From: Nostoc sp. PCC 7107
GTDB taxonomy: Bacteria > Cyanobacteriota > Cyanobacteriia > Cyanobacteriales > Nostocaceae
Assembly (NCBI RefSeq): GCF_000316625.1
Contig: NC_019676.1
Coordinates: 1,413,001 to 1,477,000 of the forward strand
Direction: 5' to 3'
DNA length: 64,000 nucleotides
Shown here: in pieces, positions 1 through 9,787 of the stretch
How positions within the stretch are numbered: position 1 is the stretch's first letter
Layout: every line of letters begins with the position of its first letter
Notes under the pieces: generated by a model
Told to the model about the DNA's origin: nothing
Databases searched by the model: none
What the model saw: only the letters and a program-made list of their open reading frames with translations
Program-made: the position numbers and the translations under genes

Positions 1-215
1 TGCGACCTGAAGGTGAACAGTTTGATCCTAACCTCCATGAAGCAGTAATGCGCGAACCTACGGATGAACATCTAGAAGGAACAGTGTTAGAAGAGTTAGT
101 ACGCGGATATTATATAGGCGATCGCGTGCTACGTCATGCAATGGTCAAGGTGGCTGCTCCCAAGGAGGATACACCGTCTGCACAAGAAGATCAGTCGAGT
201 CCAGCTAACAGTTAG
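1..215 (+). CDS. grpE: GrpE nucleotide exchange factor, C-terminal part (cut by window edge)
   Basis: The first 70 readable codons (frame beginning at base 3) end at TAG 213-215. The protein end has the GrpE beta-domain pattern: [10 protein letters not shown], then [20 protein letters not shown] and HAMVKVA, followed by a short hydrophilic tail. GrpE releases ADP from DnaK in the cytoplasm. The position directly before dnaK, same strand, supports the call. The start lies outside the window. A 357-bp gap separates it from dnaK, longer than in a tight operon, so dnaK may have its own promoter. Confidence 0.93.
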   Translation, partial: RPEGEQFDPNLHEAVMREPTDEHLEGTVLEELVRGYYIGDRVLRHAMVKVAAPKEDTPSAQEDQSSPANS

Positions 216-572
216 ACTGTATTTGTCTGCCTCGCTGACTGTCCCTTCGCCCGAAGTAAAAAAGCCAAAGTTAAAAGAATCATGAATAAAGTTTTTCTCT
301 TTACCTTTTGAATTTTTACTTTTACGAAGTAAGTGCTTAGGTCACAGCACAGACGAGCAGTGTATATTTCAATAAGGAAAGGGCTGTTGACGGTTTGCCG
401 CAGTTTAGCAGCCCGCCCTCTAGCAGCAACTTGCACATAGGGACTGGTTTTGTGGCAAACGGCCGACACTCAGGTTAGTGCGTTTCACAGACTTAGCCCT
501 TAGCTTTAGCCCGTACAAAAATATCCCGCGCAATAACACACGCTAAAAGCATTCAGTACAAATACTGTAAGT
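216..572. other. grpE-dnaK intergenic region
   Basis: No coding sequence is supported here; the only open stretch on the minus strand has no recognisable content. No CIRCE element (TTAGCACTC-N9-GAGTGCTAA) is visible, so HrcA control of dnaK through CIRCE is not supported. The one conspicuous structure is the inverted repeat next to the dnaK start, listed separately. Confidence 0.5.
554..567. promoter_or_regulatory. Inverted repeat directly before dnaK start
   Basis: CAGTA-CAAA-TACTG forms a perfect 5-bp inverted repeat that ends 5 bases before the dnaK ATG at 573. There is no clear purine-rich ribosome-binding site between it and the ATG. It could be an operator or a small mRNA hairpin covering the start; this is inference from position only. 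Confidence 0.3.
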
Positions 573-2534
573 ATGGGAAAAGTTATAGGGATCGACTTAG
601 GCACGACTAATAGTTGCGTCGCAGTTTTAGAAGGTGGTCAACCGATTGTGATCGCTAATTCTGAAGGCGGACGAACCACTCCTAGTATTGTGGGATTCGG
701 CAAGGGTGGCGATCGCTTGGTCGGTCAGCTGGCGAAACGTCAAGCAGTAACTAATGCCGAAAATACAGTCTACAGTATTAAAAGATTCATCGGTCGTCGT
801 TGGGAAGATACGGAAGAAGAACGCGATCGCGTTCCTTATAATTGTGTCAAAGGTCGAGATGAAACTGTTGATGTGCAAATTCGTGGCAAGAACTACACAC
901 CACAAGAAATCTCGGCGATGATTCTGCAAAAATTGAAGCAGGATGCAGAAAATTTTTTGGGTGAAACTGTCACACAAGCAGTAATTACCGTACCAGCATA
1001 TTTTACTGATGCCCAACGGCAAGCCACCAAAGACGCTGGCACAATCGCCGGCTTAGAAGTATTACGCATCATTAATGAACCGACTGCTGCGGCTTTAGCC
1101 TTTGGCTTAGATAAGCAAGACCAAGAACAACTAATTCTAGTTTTTGACTTGGGTGGTGGTACTTTTGATGTCTCCATTCTGCAATTAGGAGATGGAGTTT
1201 TTGAAGTTAAAGCTACTAGTGGAAATAATCAACTTGGTGGTGATGACTTCGATAATTGTATTGTCCGCTGGATGATTGAACGCTTCCAGGAACAAGAAAA
1301 AATTAACCTCGCCCAAGACAAGATGGCTTTACAGCGTCTACGAGAAGCAGCAGAAAAAGCCAAAATTGAACTATCCAGTATGGCAAGTACCTCGATTAAC
1401 TTGCCTTTTATTACGGCTGATGACTCTGGGCCAAAGCATCTAGAGACGGAACTTAGCCGTTCTAAATTTGAGGAACTGGCTGCAACTTTGATTGAAGCTA
1501 CCATCGAACCGATGATTCAATCCCTTAAAGATGCTGACCTTAAACCACAAAATATTGACAGAATTATTTTAGTTGGTGGTTCTACCCGCATTCCCGCCGT
1601 TCAAAACGCTTTAATTAAGTTTTTTAATGGTAAAACCCCTGATCGTTCGATCAACCCTGATGAAGCTGTAGCGTTGGGCGCTGCAATTCAAGCTGGAGTT
1701 CTGGGTGGCGAAGTTGATAATCTTTTGTTATTGGATGTTACTCCTCTGTCTTTGGGTATTGAAACCCTGGGCGAAGTATTTACTAAAATTATCGAACGCA
1801 ACACCACAATTCCTACTAGTAAATCTCAAGTTTTTTCCACTGCTATTGATGGGCAAACTTCGGTAGAAATTCATGTTCTCCAAGGGGAACGGGCAATGTC
1901 GCGGGATAATAAAAGTCTGGGTAAGTTTTTGTTGGCGGGGATTCCCCCGGCTCCCCGTGGTGTCCCGCAAATCGAAGTGTCTTTTGAAATCGATGTTAAC
2001 GGTATCCTCAAGGTTGCTGCTCAAGATAAAGGCACAGGTAGAGAGCAAAGCATTCGGATTACGAATACTGGAGGTTTGAGTTCCAACGAAGTCGAACGGA
2101 TGCGCCAAGAAGCTGAAGCATTTGCGGATGAAGACAAAAAACGTAAGGAATTTGTTGAACTTAAAAACCAAGCAGATAATCTAGTATTAAGTTACGAATC
2201 CACCTTGAAGGATAATGGCAACTTTATTGGTGAGCAGATGAAAACTTTAGCTCATGAAAAATTTGTCCAACTTCAAGCTGTAATGACTAACTCCAGTATT
2301 TCGTTGCAAGAATTTCAAAATTGTCTGGATGACTTCCAGCAAACCCTATTTGCGATCGGTGCTGATGTTTACAACCGCGCTAACGGTCAAAATTCTGATG
2401 AATGTGAAGAAGGTTCAGAGTCAGTATTAACATCACAATTAGAAAATCCTGCGAGTGGAACTGTAATACCACAGTTTAATTTTGATTTTGATGAGGAAAT
2501 GACTGCACAAGCTGATTATGAGGCGATAGACTAA
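573..2534 (+). CDS. dnaK: Chaperone DnaK (Hsp70)
   Basis: 653 residues, the usual DnaK length. The ATPase domain begins with GIDLGTTNS (residues 6-14) and contains [11 protein letters not shown] and [12 protein letters not shown], the phosphate and adenosine binding signatures of the Hsp70 family; [10 protein letters not shown] follows near residue 335. The substrate-binding part starts around [14 protein letters not shown], and the helical lid ends in a variable acidic tail (DYEAID) rather than EEVD. With GrpE and DnaJ on the same strand it forms the KJE folding machine. Cyanobacteria carry several dnaK paralogues; the grpE/dnaJ context suggests the general (DnaK2-type) copy, but that is inference. 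A HIP1 site occurs inside the gene. Confidence 0.98.
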   Translation: MGKVIGIDLGTTNSCVAVLEGGQPIVIANSEGGRTTPSIVGFGKGGDRLVGQLAKRQAVTNAENTVYSIKRFIGRRWEDTEEERDRVPYNCVKGRDETVDVQIRGKNYTPQEISAMILQKLKQDAENFLGETVTQAVITVPAYFTDAQRQATKDAGTIAGLEVLRIINEPTAAALAFGLDKQDQEQLILVFDLGGGTFDVSILQLGDGVFEVKATSGNNQLGGDDFDNCIVRWMIERFQEQEKINLAQDKMALQRLREAAEKAKIELSSMASTSINLPFITADDSGPKHLETELSRSKFEELAATLIEATIEPMIQSLKDADLKPQNIDRIILVGGSTRIPAVQNALIKFFNGKTPDRSINPDEAVALGAAIQAGVLGGEVDNLLLLDVTPLSLGIETLGEVFTKIIERNTTIPTSKSQVFSTAIDGQTSVEIHVLQGERAMSRDNKSLGKFLLAGIPPAPRGVPQIEVSFEIDVNGILKVAAQDKGTGREQSIRITNTGGLSSNEVERMRQEAEAFADEDKKRKEFVELKNQADNLVLSYESTLKDNGNFIGEQMKTLAHEKFVQLQAVMTNSSISLQEFQNCLDDFQQTLFAIGADVYNRANGQNSDECEEGSESVLTSQLENPASGTVIPQFNFDFDEEMTAQADYEAID

Positions 2535-2985
2535 ATAAGAAAGTATGAAGTCTAAAGTATGAAGTATGAAATTAAAACCTTCAATACTTTATGCTTTACC
2601 CTCAAATGGTGTCTCACTACAGATGCGATGTATTACAAATGGGGGGTTTTCCACACCTAATGGTGCGGATAGCCCCTCTAGTTCGTGGGCAGGATTTTTC
2701 CCTGACACGTAGCACAATTGTAAAGGACACAGCGAGAGATTCTTGCATCTGCTAACTTTCGTTAGTTCTTGTCATCTTCTAGACAACAGCAAATTTTGCT
2801 AAATGTTTCCTGGTGATTTTTATAAAAGGTAAAAGGTACAATCAATTATTAATAAAATTTAATCTATGCCTTCTGCCTTAAAAAGTGCTGAGTAGTGAGT
2901 GCTGAGTGCTGAGTTAAGATTCACTAGTAATTCTTCTACGCCTCCTTCCTTCTTCCTTCTTCCTTCTATATTTTACCTTTGCTAT
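2535..2985. repeat. dnaK-dnaJ intergenic region with short tandem repeats
   Basis: About 450 bp without a supported gene. Near 2541-2572 there are 7-bp units of the type GAAGTCT / AAAGTAT / GAAGTAT, near 2886-2916 repeats of GTGCTGA and GAGTGCT, and at 2946-2967 a CTTCCTT run. These are the short tandemly repeated heptamers common between genes of filamentous cyanobacteria. No terminator or promoter could be defined with confidence. Confidence 0.55.
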
Positions 2986-4116
2986 ATGGCCCGCGATTAT
3001 TACGAAATTCTGGGTGTCTCTCGTGACGCCGAAAAAGAAGAAATCAAACAAGCTTACCGCCGTTTAGCCCGCAAGTATCACCCAGATGTGAACAAAGAAG
3101 CGGGAGCGGAAGAACGGTTTAAAGAAATTAACCGCGCTTATGAGATACTCTCAGAACCAGAAACCCGTGCGCGTTACGATCGCTTTGGCCCAGAAGGTGT
3201 TTCCGGTGCTGGTGTGGGCTTCCAAGATATGGGCGATATGGGTGGTTTTGCCGATATCTTTGAAAGCATTTTCAGCGGTTTTGCTGGCGGCGGTATGGGT
3301 GGACAGACAGCGCAAAGACGGCGCAGTGGCCCAGTGCGGGGTGATGATTTACGGCTAGACTTGAAGTTGGACTTTCGAGAAGCGGTATTTGGTGGTGAAA
3401 AAGAAATTCGCATTTCTCATTTAGAAACTTGTGAGGCTTGTAGTGGCTCCGGTGCAAAACCAGGAACTCGCCCCCGTACTTGTTCAACTTGTAGCGGTTC
3501 CGGCCAAGTGCGACGGGTAACTAGAACACCTTTTGGTAGTTTTACACAAGTTTCAACTTGTCCAACTTGTAACGGTACAGGTTCGGTAATTGAAGATAAG
3601 TGTGATTCTTGTGATGGTAAGGGTACAAATCAAATTACCAAAAAACTCAAAATTACCATTCCGGCTGGGGTTGATAACGGTACACGCTTACGCATAGGAC
3701 AAGAAGGTGATGCAGGTCAACGTGGTGGCCCCCCTGGAGATTTATATGTTTACCTGTTTGTTAACGAAGATGAAGAATTCCAAAGGGATGGAATTAATGT
3801 TCTTTCGGAAATCAAAGTTAGCTATTTACAAGCGATTTTAGGCTGTCGTTTAGAAGTCAATACGGTCGATGGGCCAGTGGAATTAATCATTCCTCCAGGA
3901 ACTCAGCCGAATACAGTGATGAAGCTAGAAAATCGTGGTGTACCCCGCTTAGGTAATCCGGTAAGTCGCGGAGATCATCTCCTAACAGTGTTAATTGATA
4001 TCCCCACAAAGATCATCCCAGAGGAGAGAGAATTGCTAGAAAAGCTGGCTAAAATTAAAGGCGATCGCACTGGTAAAGGTGGTTTAGAAGGATTTTTGGG
4101 AAATTTGTTTAAGTAA
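2986..4116 (+). CDS. dnaJ: Chaperone DnaJ (Hsp40, type I)
   Basis: 376 residues starting [12 protein letters not shown]. The frame is open further upstream to 2899, but that stretch is heptamer-repeat DNA and low complexity, so the ATG at 2986 is the real start. J domain residues 1-70 with HPD at 32-34, then a Gly/Phe-rich linker, then four zinc-finger CxxCxGxG motifs ([32 protein letters not shown]), then the C-terminal client-binding domains. It stimulates DnaK ATPase and holds unfolded clients. Its stop codon overlaps the next start (TAATG at 4114-4118), so the TusA-like gene is translationally coupled. Confidence 0.97.
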   Translation: MARDYYEILGVSRDAEKEEIKQAYRRLARKYHPDVNKEAGAEERFKEINRAYEILSEPETRARYDRFGPEGVSGAGVGFQDMGDMGGFADIFESIFSGFAGGGMGGQTAQRRRSGPVRGDDLRLDLKLDFREAVFGGEKEIRISHLETCEACSGSGAKPGTRPRTCSTCSGSGQVRRVTRTPFGSFTQVSTCPTCNGTGSVIEDKCDSCDGKGTNQITKKLKITIPAGVDNGTRLRIGQEGDAGQRGGPPGDLYVYLFVNEDEEFQRDGINVLSEIKVSYLQAILGCRLEVNTVDGPVELIIPPGTQPNTVMKLENRGVPRLGNPVSRGDHLLTVLIDIPTKIIPEERELLEKLAKIKGDRTGKGGLEGFLGNLFK

Positions 4117-4373
4117 TGAGTCTATCTTCTGTATCTACTCCCGATGCTCAACTTGATCTGCGCGGTACTCCTTGTCCGATTAACTTCGTGCGAACAAAAC
4201 TTCGCCTAGAAAAAATGTCGCCCGGAGATTTGCTGGAAGTATGGCTCGACCCAGGAGAACCGATTGAGCAAGTACCTGATAGCTTGACTATGGCAGGCTA
4301 TCAGGTAGAGCAAATTCTAGATTGTTCTGATTATTTTTCTTTGTTAGTCCGCCGTCCAAGCGTTAGCCCATGA
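4116..4373 (+). CDS. TusA-like sulfurtransferase-family protein
   Basis: 85 residues. LDLRGTPCPINFVRTKLRLE matches the SirA/TusA fold, whose active-site motif is CPxP; here it reads CPIN, so the cysteine is kept but the second proline is lost. TusA relays persulfide sulfur to tRNA thiolation or molybdenum cofactor synthesis; which partner applies here cannot be told. It overlaps dnaJ by one base and rsgA by four (ATGA at 4370-4373), so the three genes are read as one operon. Cyanobacteria commonly keep this small gene next to dnaJ. Confidence 0.85.
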   Translation: MSLSSVSTPDAQLDLRGTPCPINFVRTKLRLEKMSPGDLLEVWLDPGEPIEQVPDSLTMAGYQVEQILDCSDYFSLLVRRPSVSP

Positions 4374-5449
4374 TCGGGGACACGGTGACAACTACTGGAC
4401 AGTTATTCGGTACCGTCTTGGCTGTACAAGCAAATTTTTATCGTGTACAGCTAGATCAAGAGGATAAACAGAAAAAGCCGGCTCATTTCCCTATTCTTTT
4501 GTGTACACGCAGAACGCGACTGAAAAAAATTGGACAGCAGGTAATGGTAGGCGATCGCGTTGTGGTGGAAGAACCAGATTGGGCTGGTGGACGCGGTGCG
4601 ATCTCAGAAGTTTTACCCCGCACCGGACAATTAGATCGGCCAGCGATCGCTAATGTCAACCAGATTATGCTGGTATTTGCGGTTGCTGATCCACCACTGG
4701 AACCTTACCAGTTGAGTCGATTTTTAGTTAAAGCTGAGTCCACTGGCTGGGATGTAGTAATTTGTTTGAATAAAAGCGATTTAATCTCAGCCCAGGAACA
4801 GCGAGAAATTAGCGATCGCCTCTTGGGTTGGGGTTATGAGCCGCTATTTATTAGTGTGCAAAGTAGTCTCAATATTGACCAGATATTAACTTATCTCAGT
4901 CATAAAACTACTGTGATTGCTGGGCCTTCTGGTGTGGGTAAATCCAGCTTAATTAACGCCCTAATTCCCGATATTAACCTGCGCGTCGGGGAAATTTCAG
5001 GTAAACTTGCCCGTGGTCGCCATACGACTCGCCACGTAGAATTATTTGAATTACCTGATGGTGGTTTGCTGGCTGATACTCCTGGCTTTAATCAACCAGA
5101 TTTAGATTATCAACCAGAAGAATTAGTCCAATATTTTCCCGAAGCGAGAAAGTTACTAAAAGTTGCTCATTGTCGGTTTAGTGATTGTTTACATCGAGAC
5201 GAACCTGATTGTGCTGTGCAAGGAAATTGGGAACGCTATGAACATTATGTAGAGTTTTTGGATGAAGCGATCGCCAGACAAACCCAATTAAACCAACAAG
5301 CCGATCCCGAATCCACCTTGAAGTTAAAAACCAAAGGTAAAGGACAAAGTAAATACGAACCTAAACTAGAAAGTAAAAAATATCGTCGAATTTCTCGCAA
5401 AACTCAACTGCAAGCATTACAAGACTTATATCAAGATAGCGAAGAATAA
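4370..5449 (+). CDS. rsgA: Ribosome small subunit-dependent GTPase RsgA (YjeQ/EngC)
   Basis: 359 residues. N-terminal OB fold, then a circularly permuted GTPase: the NKSD motif (G4) at 134-137 precedes the P-loop GPSGVGKSS at 185-193 and DTPG (G3) at 236-239. The C-terminal zinc knuckle is Cys268, Cys273, His275, Cys281. RsgA proofreads late maturation of the 30S subunit. The start overlaps the TusA-like stop by four bases. The C-terminal 40 residues are Lys-rich, longer than in E. coli, and probably bind rRNA (inference). Confidence 0.96.
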   Translation: MIGDTVTTTGQLFGTVLAVQANFYRVQLDQEDKQKKPAHFPILLCTRRTRLKKIGQQVMVGDRVVVEEPDWAGGRGAISEVLPRTGQLDRPAIANVNQIMLVFAVADPPLEPYQLSRFLVKAESTGWDVVICLNKSDLISAQEQREISDRLLGWGYEPLFISVQSSLNIDQILTYLSHKTTVIAGPSGVGKSSLINALIPDINLRVGEISGKLARGRHTTRHVELFELPDGGLLADTPGFNQPDLDYQPEELVQYFPEARKLLKVAHCRFSDCLHRDEPDCAVQGNWERYEHYVEFLDEAIARQTQLNQQADPESTLKLKTKGKGQSKYEPKLESKKYRRISRKTQLQALQDLYQDSEE

Positions 5450-5620
5450 TTCTTTGCGTCTCTGCGTGAGAAAAAATATTTAATATTTATATCCATATAA
5501 ATTTTTGCTATTGTAAACTACAAGAAAATATAATTAAACGCAAATGAATATGTATTGTATCCGCGTGAAAAGCAATATAATATCAAATGTAAAATCCCAA
5601 ATCTAAAATCTCAAATAATA

Positions 5621-6409
5621 TTACGCACCCATCCCAGAATATTGTTTTAGTCCGGCCCGCCACAACAAACGGTTTGCGCCCAAAAATATCATTATCCAAC
5701 CAATCATACATAAAAAACCCCGCGCTATATCCACAGGTAGCCCCACCAAAATGCTTGCAGGAAAATCAATTAAATAAGGAAAAGGTGTAAATAACACAAT
5801 ATTCCGAATATATTCGGGAAACACATTTAAAGGCGCAATCATCCCCGATAAAAATAAAAAGAACAAGAACCAGAAACTTTCTAGCGCACTAGCCCGTTCT
5901 GTCCAGAAAGCTAACATAGCAAAGGTATACTGAATTACAAACCGCAAGATAAATGCTAACACCACTGCTAAGGTAAATAGAGACACTTGACCTAAATTCG
6001 GCAACCACAAAGCCTGGGGATAAAGTGTGAAAAATAAAGCTGTTAACAATATGGTAAAAGGTATGCGAGTAAATCTTTCAGCCAGATGAGATGCAACATG
6101 ATGCCATACAGGATCTATTGGTTGCAACAATTTAGGTGAGAGTTTACCTTCTACAACTTCCTTTTCAAATTCCCAAATTACCCAAGCAACTGTCATTTGC
6201 CTAACTACAAAAACTGTCAGAAAATAACGAGAAAAATCCACAGATGACAACCCAAATTTGCCCCCTTGTGCAGCTTGCATCCAAACACCCATGAGAATGA
6301 TTGGTAAAGACCCAGACAAAACCCATAAAATTAGTTCTGCACGAAACTCCATCATGTAGGCGTTGTATACAGACAAAAAAGTGAAAGTTTTTCTAATAAA
6401 TTTTTTCAT
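5621..6409 (-). CDS. ABC-2 type exporter permease
   Basis: 262 residues with about six hydrophobic segments and the pattern FEKEVVEGKLSPKLLQPIDPVW after the second one, as in the ABC2_membrane_6 / COG4587-type permeases. These pair with a COG4586-type ATPase, and exactly such an ATPase lies upstream in the same direction at 6494-7474, 84 bp away. The substrate is unknown; the family is usually annotated as an uncharacterised export system. The second permease often found with such pairs (COG3694 type) is not next to it here. Confidence 0.85.
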   Translation of the reverse strand: MKKFIRKTFTFLSVYNAYMMEFRAELILWVLSGSLPIILMGVWMQAAQGGKFGLSSVDFSRYFLTVFVVRQMTVAWVIWEFEKEVVEGKLSPKLLQPIDPVWHHVASHLAERFTRIPFTILLTALFFTLYPQALWLPNLGQVSLFTLAVVLAFILRFVIQYTFAMLAFWTERASALESFWFLFFLFLSGMIAPLNVFPEYIRNIVLFTPFPYLIDFPASILVGLPVDIARGFLCMIGWIMIFLGANRLLWRAGLKQYSGMGA

Positions 6410-6493
6410 TTGTCATTTGTATCTTTGTCGTTAACTAAGTTGTCTTATTTTTTTTCAGCATGTGCTTTCGCCCCGGTGCGCTAACAGCGCTGA

Positions 6494-7474
6494 CTAAACA
6501 ACTCCCGCCTGAAAAACTTTACCGATTACTTCTTCTATAGGTGGTTCTGTTACTTTTAAATCGATGACTTCTAGCTCTGACAAAATTTTAGATACGGTAC
6601 GAGTTAGAGCTTCTTGCTCTACCATAAAACATACGGAGCGCCCATCTAAAAGTTGCACATCCCCATAAAACCTGAGTTTTTCTCTAGATAAAGGTTGGGC
6701 TAACTCTACATGAATTTCTCGGTATGGTGCGAAGCGTTCTAATAACCCATCTAAACTACCGTCATACATCAGCTTTCCTTGGTGAATTAACAAAACTCGT
6801 TGGCATAAAGCAGTAATATCAGCCATGTAGTGACTAGTTAATAATACTGTGGCTTGATAACGCTGATTGTAGTCGCGCAGGAAATCACGCACTGCTACCT
6901 GAGCATTTACATCTAAGCCTAGAGTTGGTTCATCAAGAAATAATACTTGGGGACGGTGTAAAAGTGCAGCTAACAGTTCTGCTTTCATCCGTTCACCCAA
7001 AGATAGCTTGCGTACTGGTTGAGTCAGCTTTCCTTGGAGGTTTAACATCTCTGTTAATTCTCTTAAGCGGTGAGAAAATTCTTGGTCAGAAATGTCATAG
7101 ACAGCAGCATTAATTTTTAAAGAGTCTATTGCTGGTAAGTCCCAAATTAACTGCTGCTTTTGTCCCATCACCAAGGTAATTTTTTGCAAAAATGCTTCTT
7201 GGCGCAGAAATGGGACGTGTCCAGCTACTCTGACTGTTCCACTAGTAGGATGAATAAGACCAGTGAGCATTTTGAGGGTGGTAGTTTTTCCAGCACCATT
7301 TGGCCCTAAAAACCCCACTACTTCGCCAGGAGCAATTTCAAAGGAAACATTTTCTACAGCTTGAATTGAACGGTAGGTGCGGCGGAAAAAGTGCGTAATT
7401 GTCCCAGCAATACCTGGTTCTTTAATCGCCACCGGATAAGATTTACTTAAATTTTCAACAAAAATATGCGGCAT
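6494..7474 (-). CDS. ABC transporter ATP-binding protein (COG4586 type)
   Basis: 326 residues from MPHIFVENLSKSYPV; an in-frame ATG 39 bases upstream (7513) is also possible, but family members begin close to the chosen start. Walker A GPNGAGKTT, signature LSLGERMKAE and Walker B VLFLDEPTLGLD are all present. The insertion before Walker A (EPGIAGTITHFFRRTYR) is typical of the family that teams with ABC2_membrane_6 permeases. It energises the membrane partner encoded downstream at 5621-6409. Neither candidate start has a strong ribosome-binding site. Confidence 0.9.
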   Translation of the reverse strand: MPHIFVENLSKSYPVAIKEPGIAGTITHFFRRTYRSIQAVENVSFEIAPGEVVGFLGPNGAGKTTTLKMLTGLIHPTSGTVRVAGHVPFLRQEAFLQKITLVMGQKQQLIWDLPAIDSLKINAAVYDISDQEFSHRLRELTEMLNLQGKLTQPVRKLSLGERMKAELLAALLHRPQVLFLDEPTLGLDVNAQVAVRDFLRDYNQRYQATVLLTSHYMADITALCQRVLLIHQGKLMYDGSLDGLLERFAPYREIHVELAQPLSREKLRFYGDVQLLDGRSVCFMVEQEALTRTVSKILSELEVIDLKVTEPPIEEVIGKVFQAGVV

Positions 7475-7740
7475 AAAATTTATCTTAAAACCTTCAAGGG
7501 TATTGTTAGGCATAAGCCGTAACGCACCAAAAGCTTTGCGGTAGATGTATTACGCTGTCGCTAACATATCCTACGTGTATTTCCAACATCAAATATGAGT
7601 TCTACACAAGTTAAAGTATGACTGAGCCTGATATTCATGCTCGCAAAATGTCCATCGGCTGTTTTAAATTATTAAATTATGGATTTTTAGTGATCAGTAT
7701 TATCCCTGATATTAATAAAGTCAAGGTAAAATAACCCGGT

Positions 7741-9405
7741 CTAACGTAAACGACCCGATCGCAAAATACTAATAATCAACCACAATCCTAATAAACTGGC
7801 GGCGGCAAATAACACACTACTTAAAACCGATAGTTGCGGTGTCTGTGCTTTTGTGGAAATAATTGCTGCCCCCATAATCAGTGAACCTACGAGAATACTG
7901 AAAGAAAGACGATTGGCTGCATCATCCATTGTGCGGCGTACACCATCTAACCCATGTAATGAGAGATTCCAACGCAGTGTTTCTGATGTTACACGGTCGA
8001 GTAAAAGTTCAACTTGTCGGGGTGATTGTAATGATAAACTTTTGAGGTCGAGGGCTGTGCGGAGAAGCGATCGCACTGGATTTTCACCGACTAATTGCCG
8101 GCGAAACAAATCTGTCATTAATGGCTTGACTTCATCAAACAGATTAATTTCTGGATTAAAAGCACGAGCTACACCTTCTAAGTTAGCTAGGGTTTTGGCA
8201 TACAAACCCATATTGCTCGGCAATCTAATTTTATTGTTCCGGGCAACTTGTAAAATTTCATAAATCACTTGACTAAAATTCATCTGTGTCAAGCTGACAT
8301 TATGATATCTCCGCAACATGCGATCGTAATCATTTTCTAGTCGCGCCACAATTACAGGCTGTGCCGAATCTGATAGTTGCAACGTTAACTGAGCGCATCT
8401 CCCTGCATCTAAATCCACGATCGCCAACAACATTTCTGTTAAAATCTGCTGCGTGCGGGGATCAAGTCTGCCAACCATACCGCAATCTAAAATTGCTACC
8501 CGACCATCGTGCAGATAAAATAAATTTCCGGGATGGGGATCAGCATGAAAAAAACCATCCAGGTATAACTGCTGAAAAAATGCTCGAAATAGTAAAGTAG
8601 TAATATCTTTACGTTGGGTGGCAATATCTTTACCATTATTGTTACTGGTCAACTTTGCCGACAGTAAAGGCACACCATCTAACCACTCCATTACTAATAA
8701 CTTCTTAGATGTAAGATGCCAGTGAATTTCCGCAACTACAATTTGTTTCGGGTCAAACCAACGCCCTTTCGCTAAATTCTGCCGTAATTGATCTGTAAAA
8801 CCTGCTTCTCGCGTAAAATCTAACTCTGCTTCTAAAGCTTTAGTAAATTCTTCCGCAATAGATTTAATCTCATAAGTTTGCCCAAAGTCAGTCCGGGCGA
8901 CTAAATCAGCGATACCCTGAATTAAAGCAATATCTTGAGCAATGGTGATATCAATTCCGGGACGCTGCACTTTCAAAGCGACTTCCCGACCATCGGCGAG
9001 CGTGGCGCGATGAGTTTGGGCAATTGAACCCGCCGCGACTGGGACAGGATTTACCTTTTGAAAAACTTCTTCTAGAGGACTTTTTAGCTGTTTGCGGATG
9101 AGTACTTCTATTTCTGACCAAGCAACTGGCGGTACTTCGTCTTGTAGTGTTGACAGTTCCTCAATGTAGGCGGCGCTGAGTAAATCTGGACGAGTAGATA
9201 ATAACTGACCAAGCTTGATATAAACAGGCCCCAAATTTACCAAAATATTTTTTAACACTGCTGGTGTTGGTAGCTGGGGTTCATCAGTTTTGCCACCAGT
9301 CAGTAGCCTTCGCATATAATCCCAGCCATTACGCAGCACTACTTCAATAATTTCTCGTTGACGAGGAACAGTTTGGGTTAGGAACATTGTGGTAAACAAC
9401 TGCAA
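7741..9405 (-). CDS. ABC1/UbiB-family atypical kinase
   Basis: 554 residues. UbiB-specific features: the KxGQ motif in YIKLGQLLSTRPDLL, the Ala-rich nucleotide loop AAGSIAQTHRA, VALKVQRPG carrying the catalytic-type lysine, FHADPHPGNL, and ILDCGMVGR in the place of the kinase DFG. Two hydrophobic C-terminal segments (SILVGSLIMGAAII, LFAAASLLGLWLII) anchor it in a membrane. Family members support quinone or prenyl-lipid biosynthesis and in cyanobacteria and plastids are linked to plastoquinone and tocopherol. Cyanobacteria hold several paralogues, so no symbol is given. Confidence 0.92.
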   Translation of the reverse strand: MQLFTTMFLTQTVPRQREIIEVVLRNGWDYMRRLLTGGKTDEPQLPTPAVLKNILVNLGPVYIKLGQLLSTRPDLLSAAYIEELSTLQDEVPPVAWSEIEVLIRKQLKSPLEEVFQKVNPVPVAAGSIAQTHRATLADGREVALKVQRPGIDITIAQDIALIQGIADLVARTDFGQTYEIKSIAEEFTKALEAELDFTREAGFTDQLRQNLAKGRWFDPKQIVVAEIHWHLTSKKLLVMEWLDGVPLLSAKLTSNNNGKDIATQRKDITTLLFRAFFQQLYLDGFFHADPHPGNLFYLHDGRVAILDCGMVGRLDPRTQQILTEMLLAIVDLDAGRCAQLTLQLSDSAQPVIVARLENDYDRMLRRYHNVSLTQMNFSQVIYEILQVARNNKIRLPSNMGLYAKTLANLEGVARAFNPEINLFDEVKPLMTDLFRRQLVGENPVRSLLRTALDLKSLSLQSPRQVELLLDRVTSETLRWNLSLHGLDGVRRTMDDAANRLSFSILVGSLIMGAAIISTKAQTPQLSVLSSVLFAAASLLGLWLIISILRSGRLR

Positions 9406-9418
9406 AAACGCAGAGAAG

Positions 9419-9721
9419 TTAAAGGGGTAGACAACAGGGAATTACAATACAGCCAGAGCTAGTTTTAGTTAGGGTTTTACTGGCAAAAGCACAGTCTTGA
9501 AATCTTTTTTGGGATGATTTTACAACTTCTATCAAGCTTTGCTCACTTAATATTCTTTTAATGTAAGTAGAACAAGATTCTCCACCATATAATTGTCGAT
9601 GAGGACAAGCAAAGCCTTTCACCGGAGAAATATATTTTTGATAAGCAGTGATAGACTTGATTGCCATTGTCTTGGCCAGAGGCTCAAAGCTAAGGGTATT
9701 CATAACTGTCAGTAAAAACAA
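9419..9721 (-). CDS. yidD: YidD-like membrane protein insertion efficiency factor
   Basis: 100 residues at most; an internal start at MAIKSITAYQKY is also possible. The core ITAYQKYISPVKGFACPHRQLYGGESCS is the cyanobacterial version of the YidD signature, followed by a helix and Cys-rich end (SGCIVIPCCLPL). YidD assists YidC/Sec insertion at the inner face of the membrane. It lies 13 bp upstream of the UbiB-like gene on the same strand, so the two are probably co-transcribed. Confidence 0.8.
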   Translation of the reverse strand: MFLLTVMNTLSFEPLAKTMAIKSITAYQKYISPVKGFACPHRQLYGGESCSTYIKRILSEQSLIEVVKSSQKRFQDCAFASKTLTKTSSGCIVIPCCLPL

Positions 9722-9787
9722 CAGACAGTCAAGTTATAATAGGAAAACTAGCTTTTAAGCCTCTGTCAAGGGTTTTAACTTTGATAA

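Noticed and set aside
216-572. CIRCE/HrcA operator before dnaK
   Set aside because: The CIRCE inverted repeat sequence is not present.
627-1504. Several long minus-strand open frames inside dnaK
   Set aside because: Shadow frames of a strongly conserved Hsp70 gene, with no recognisable content.
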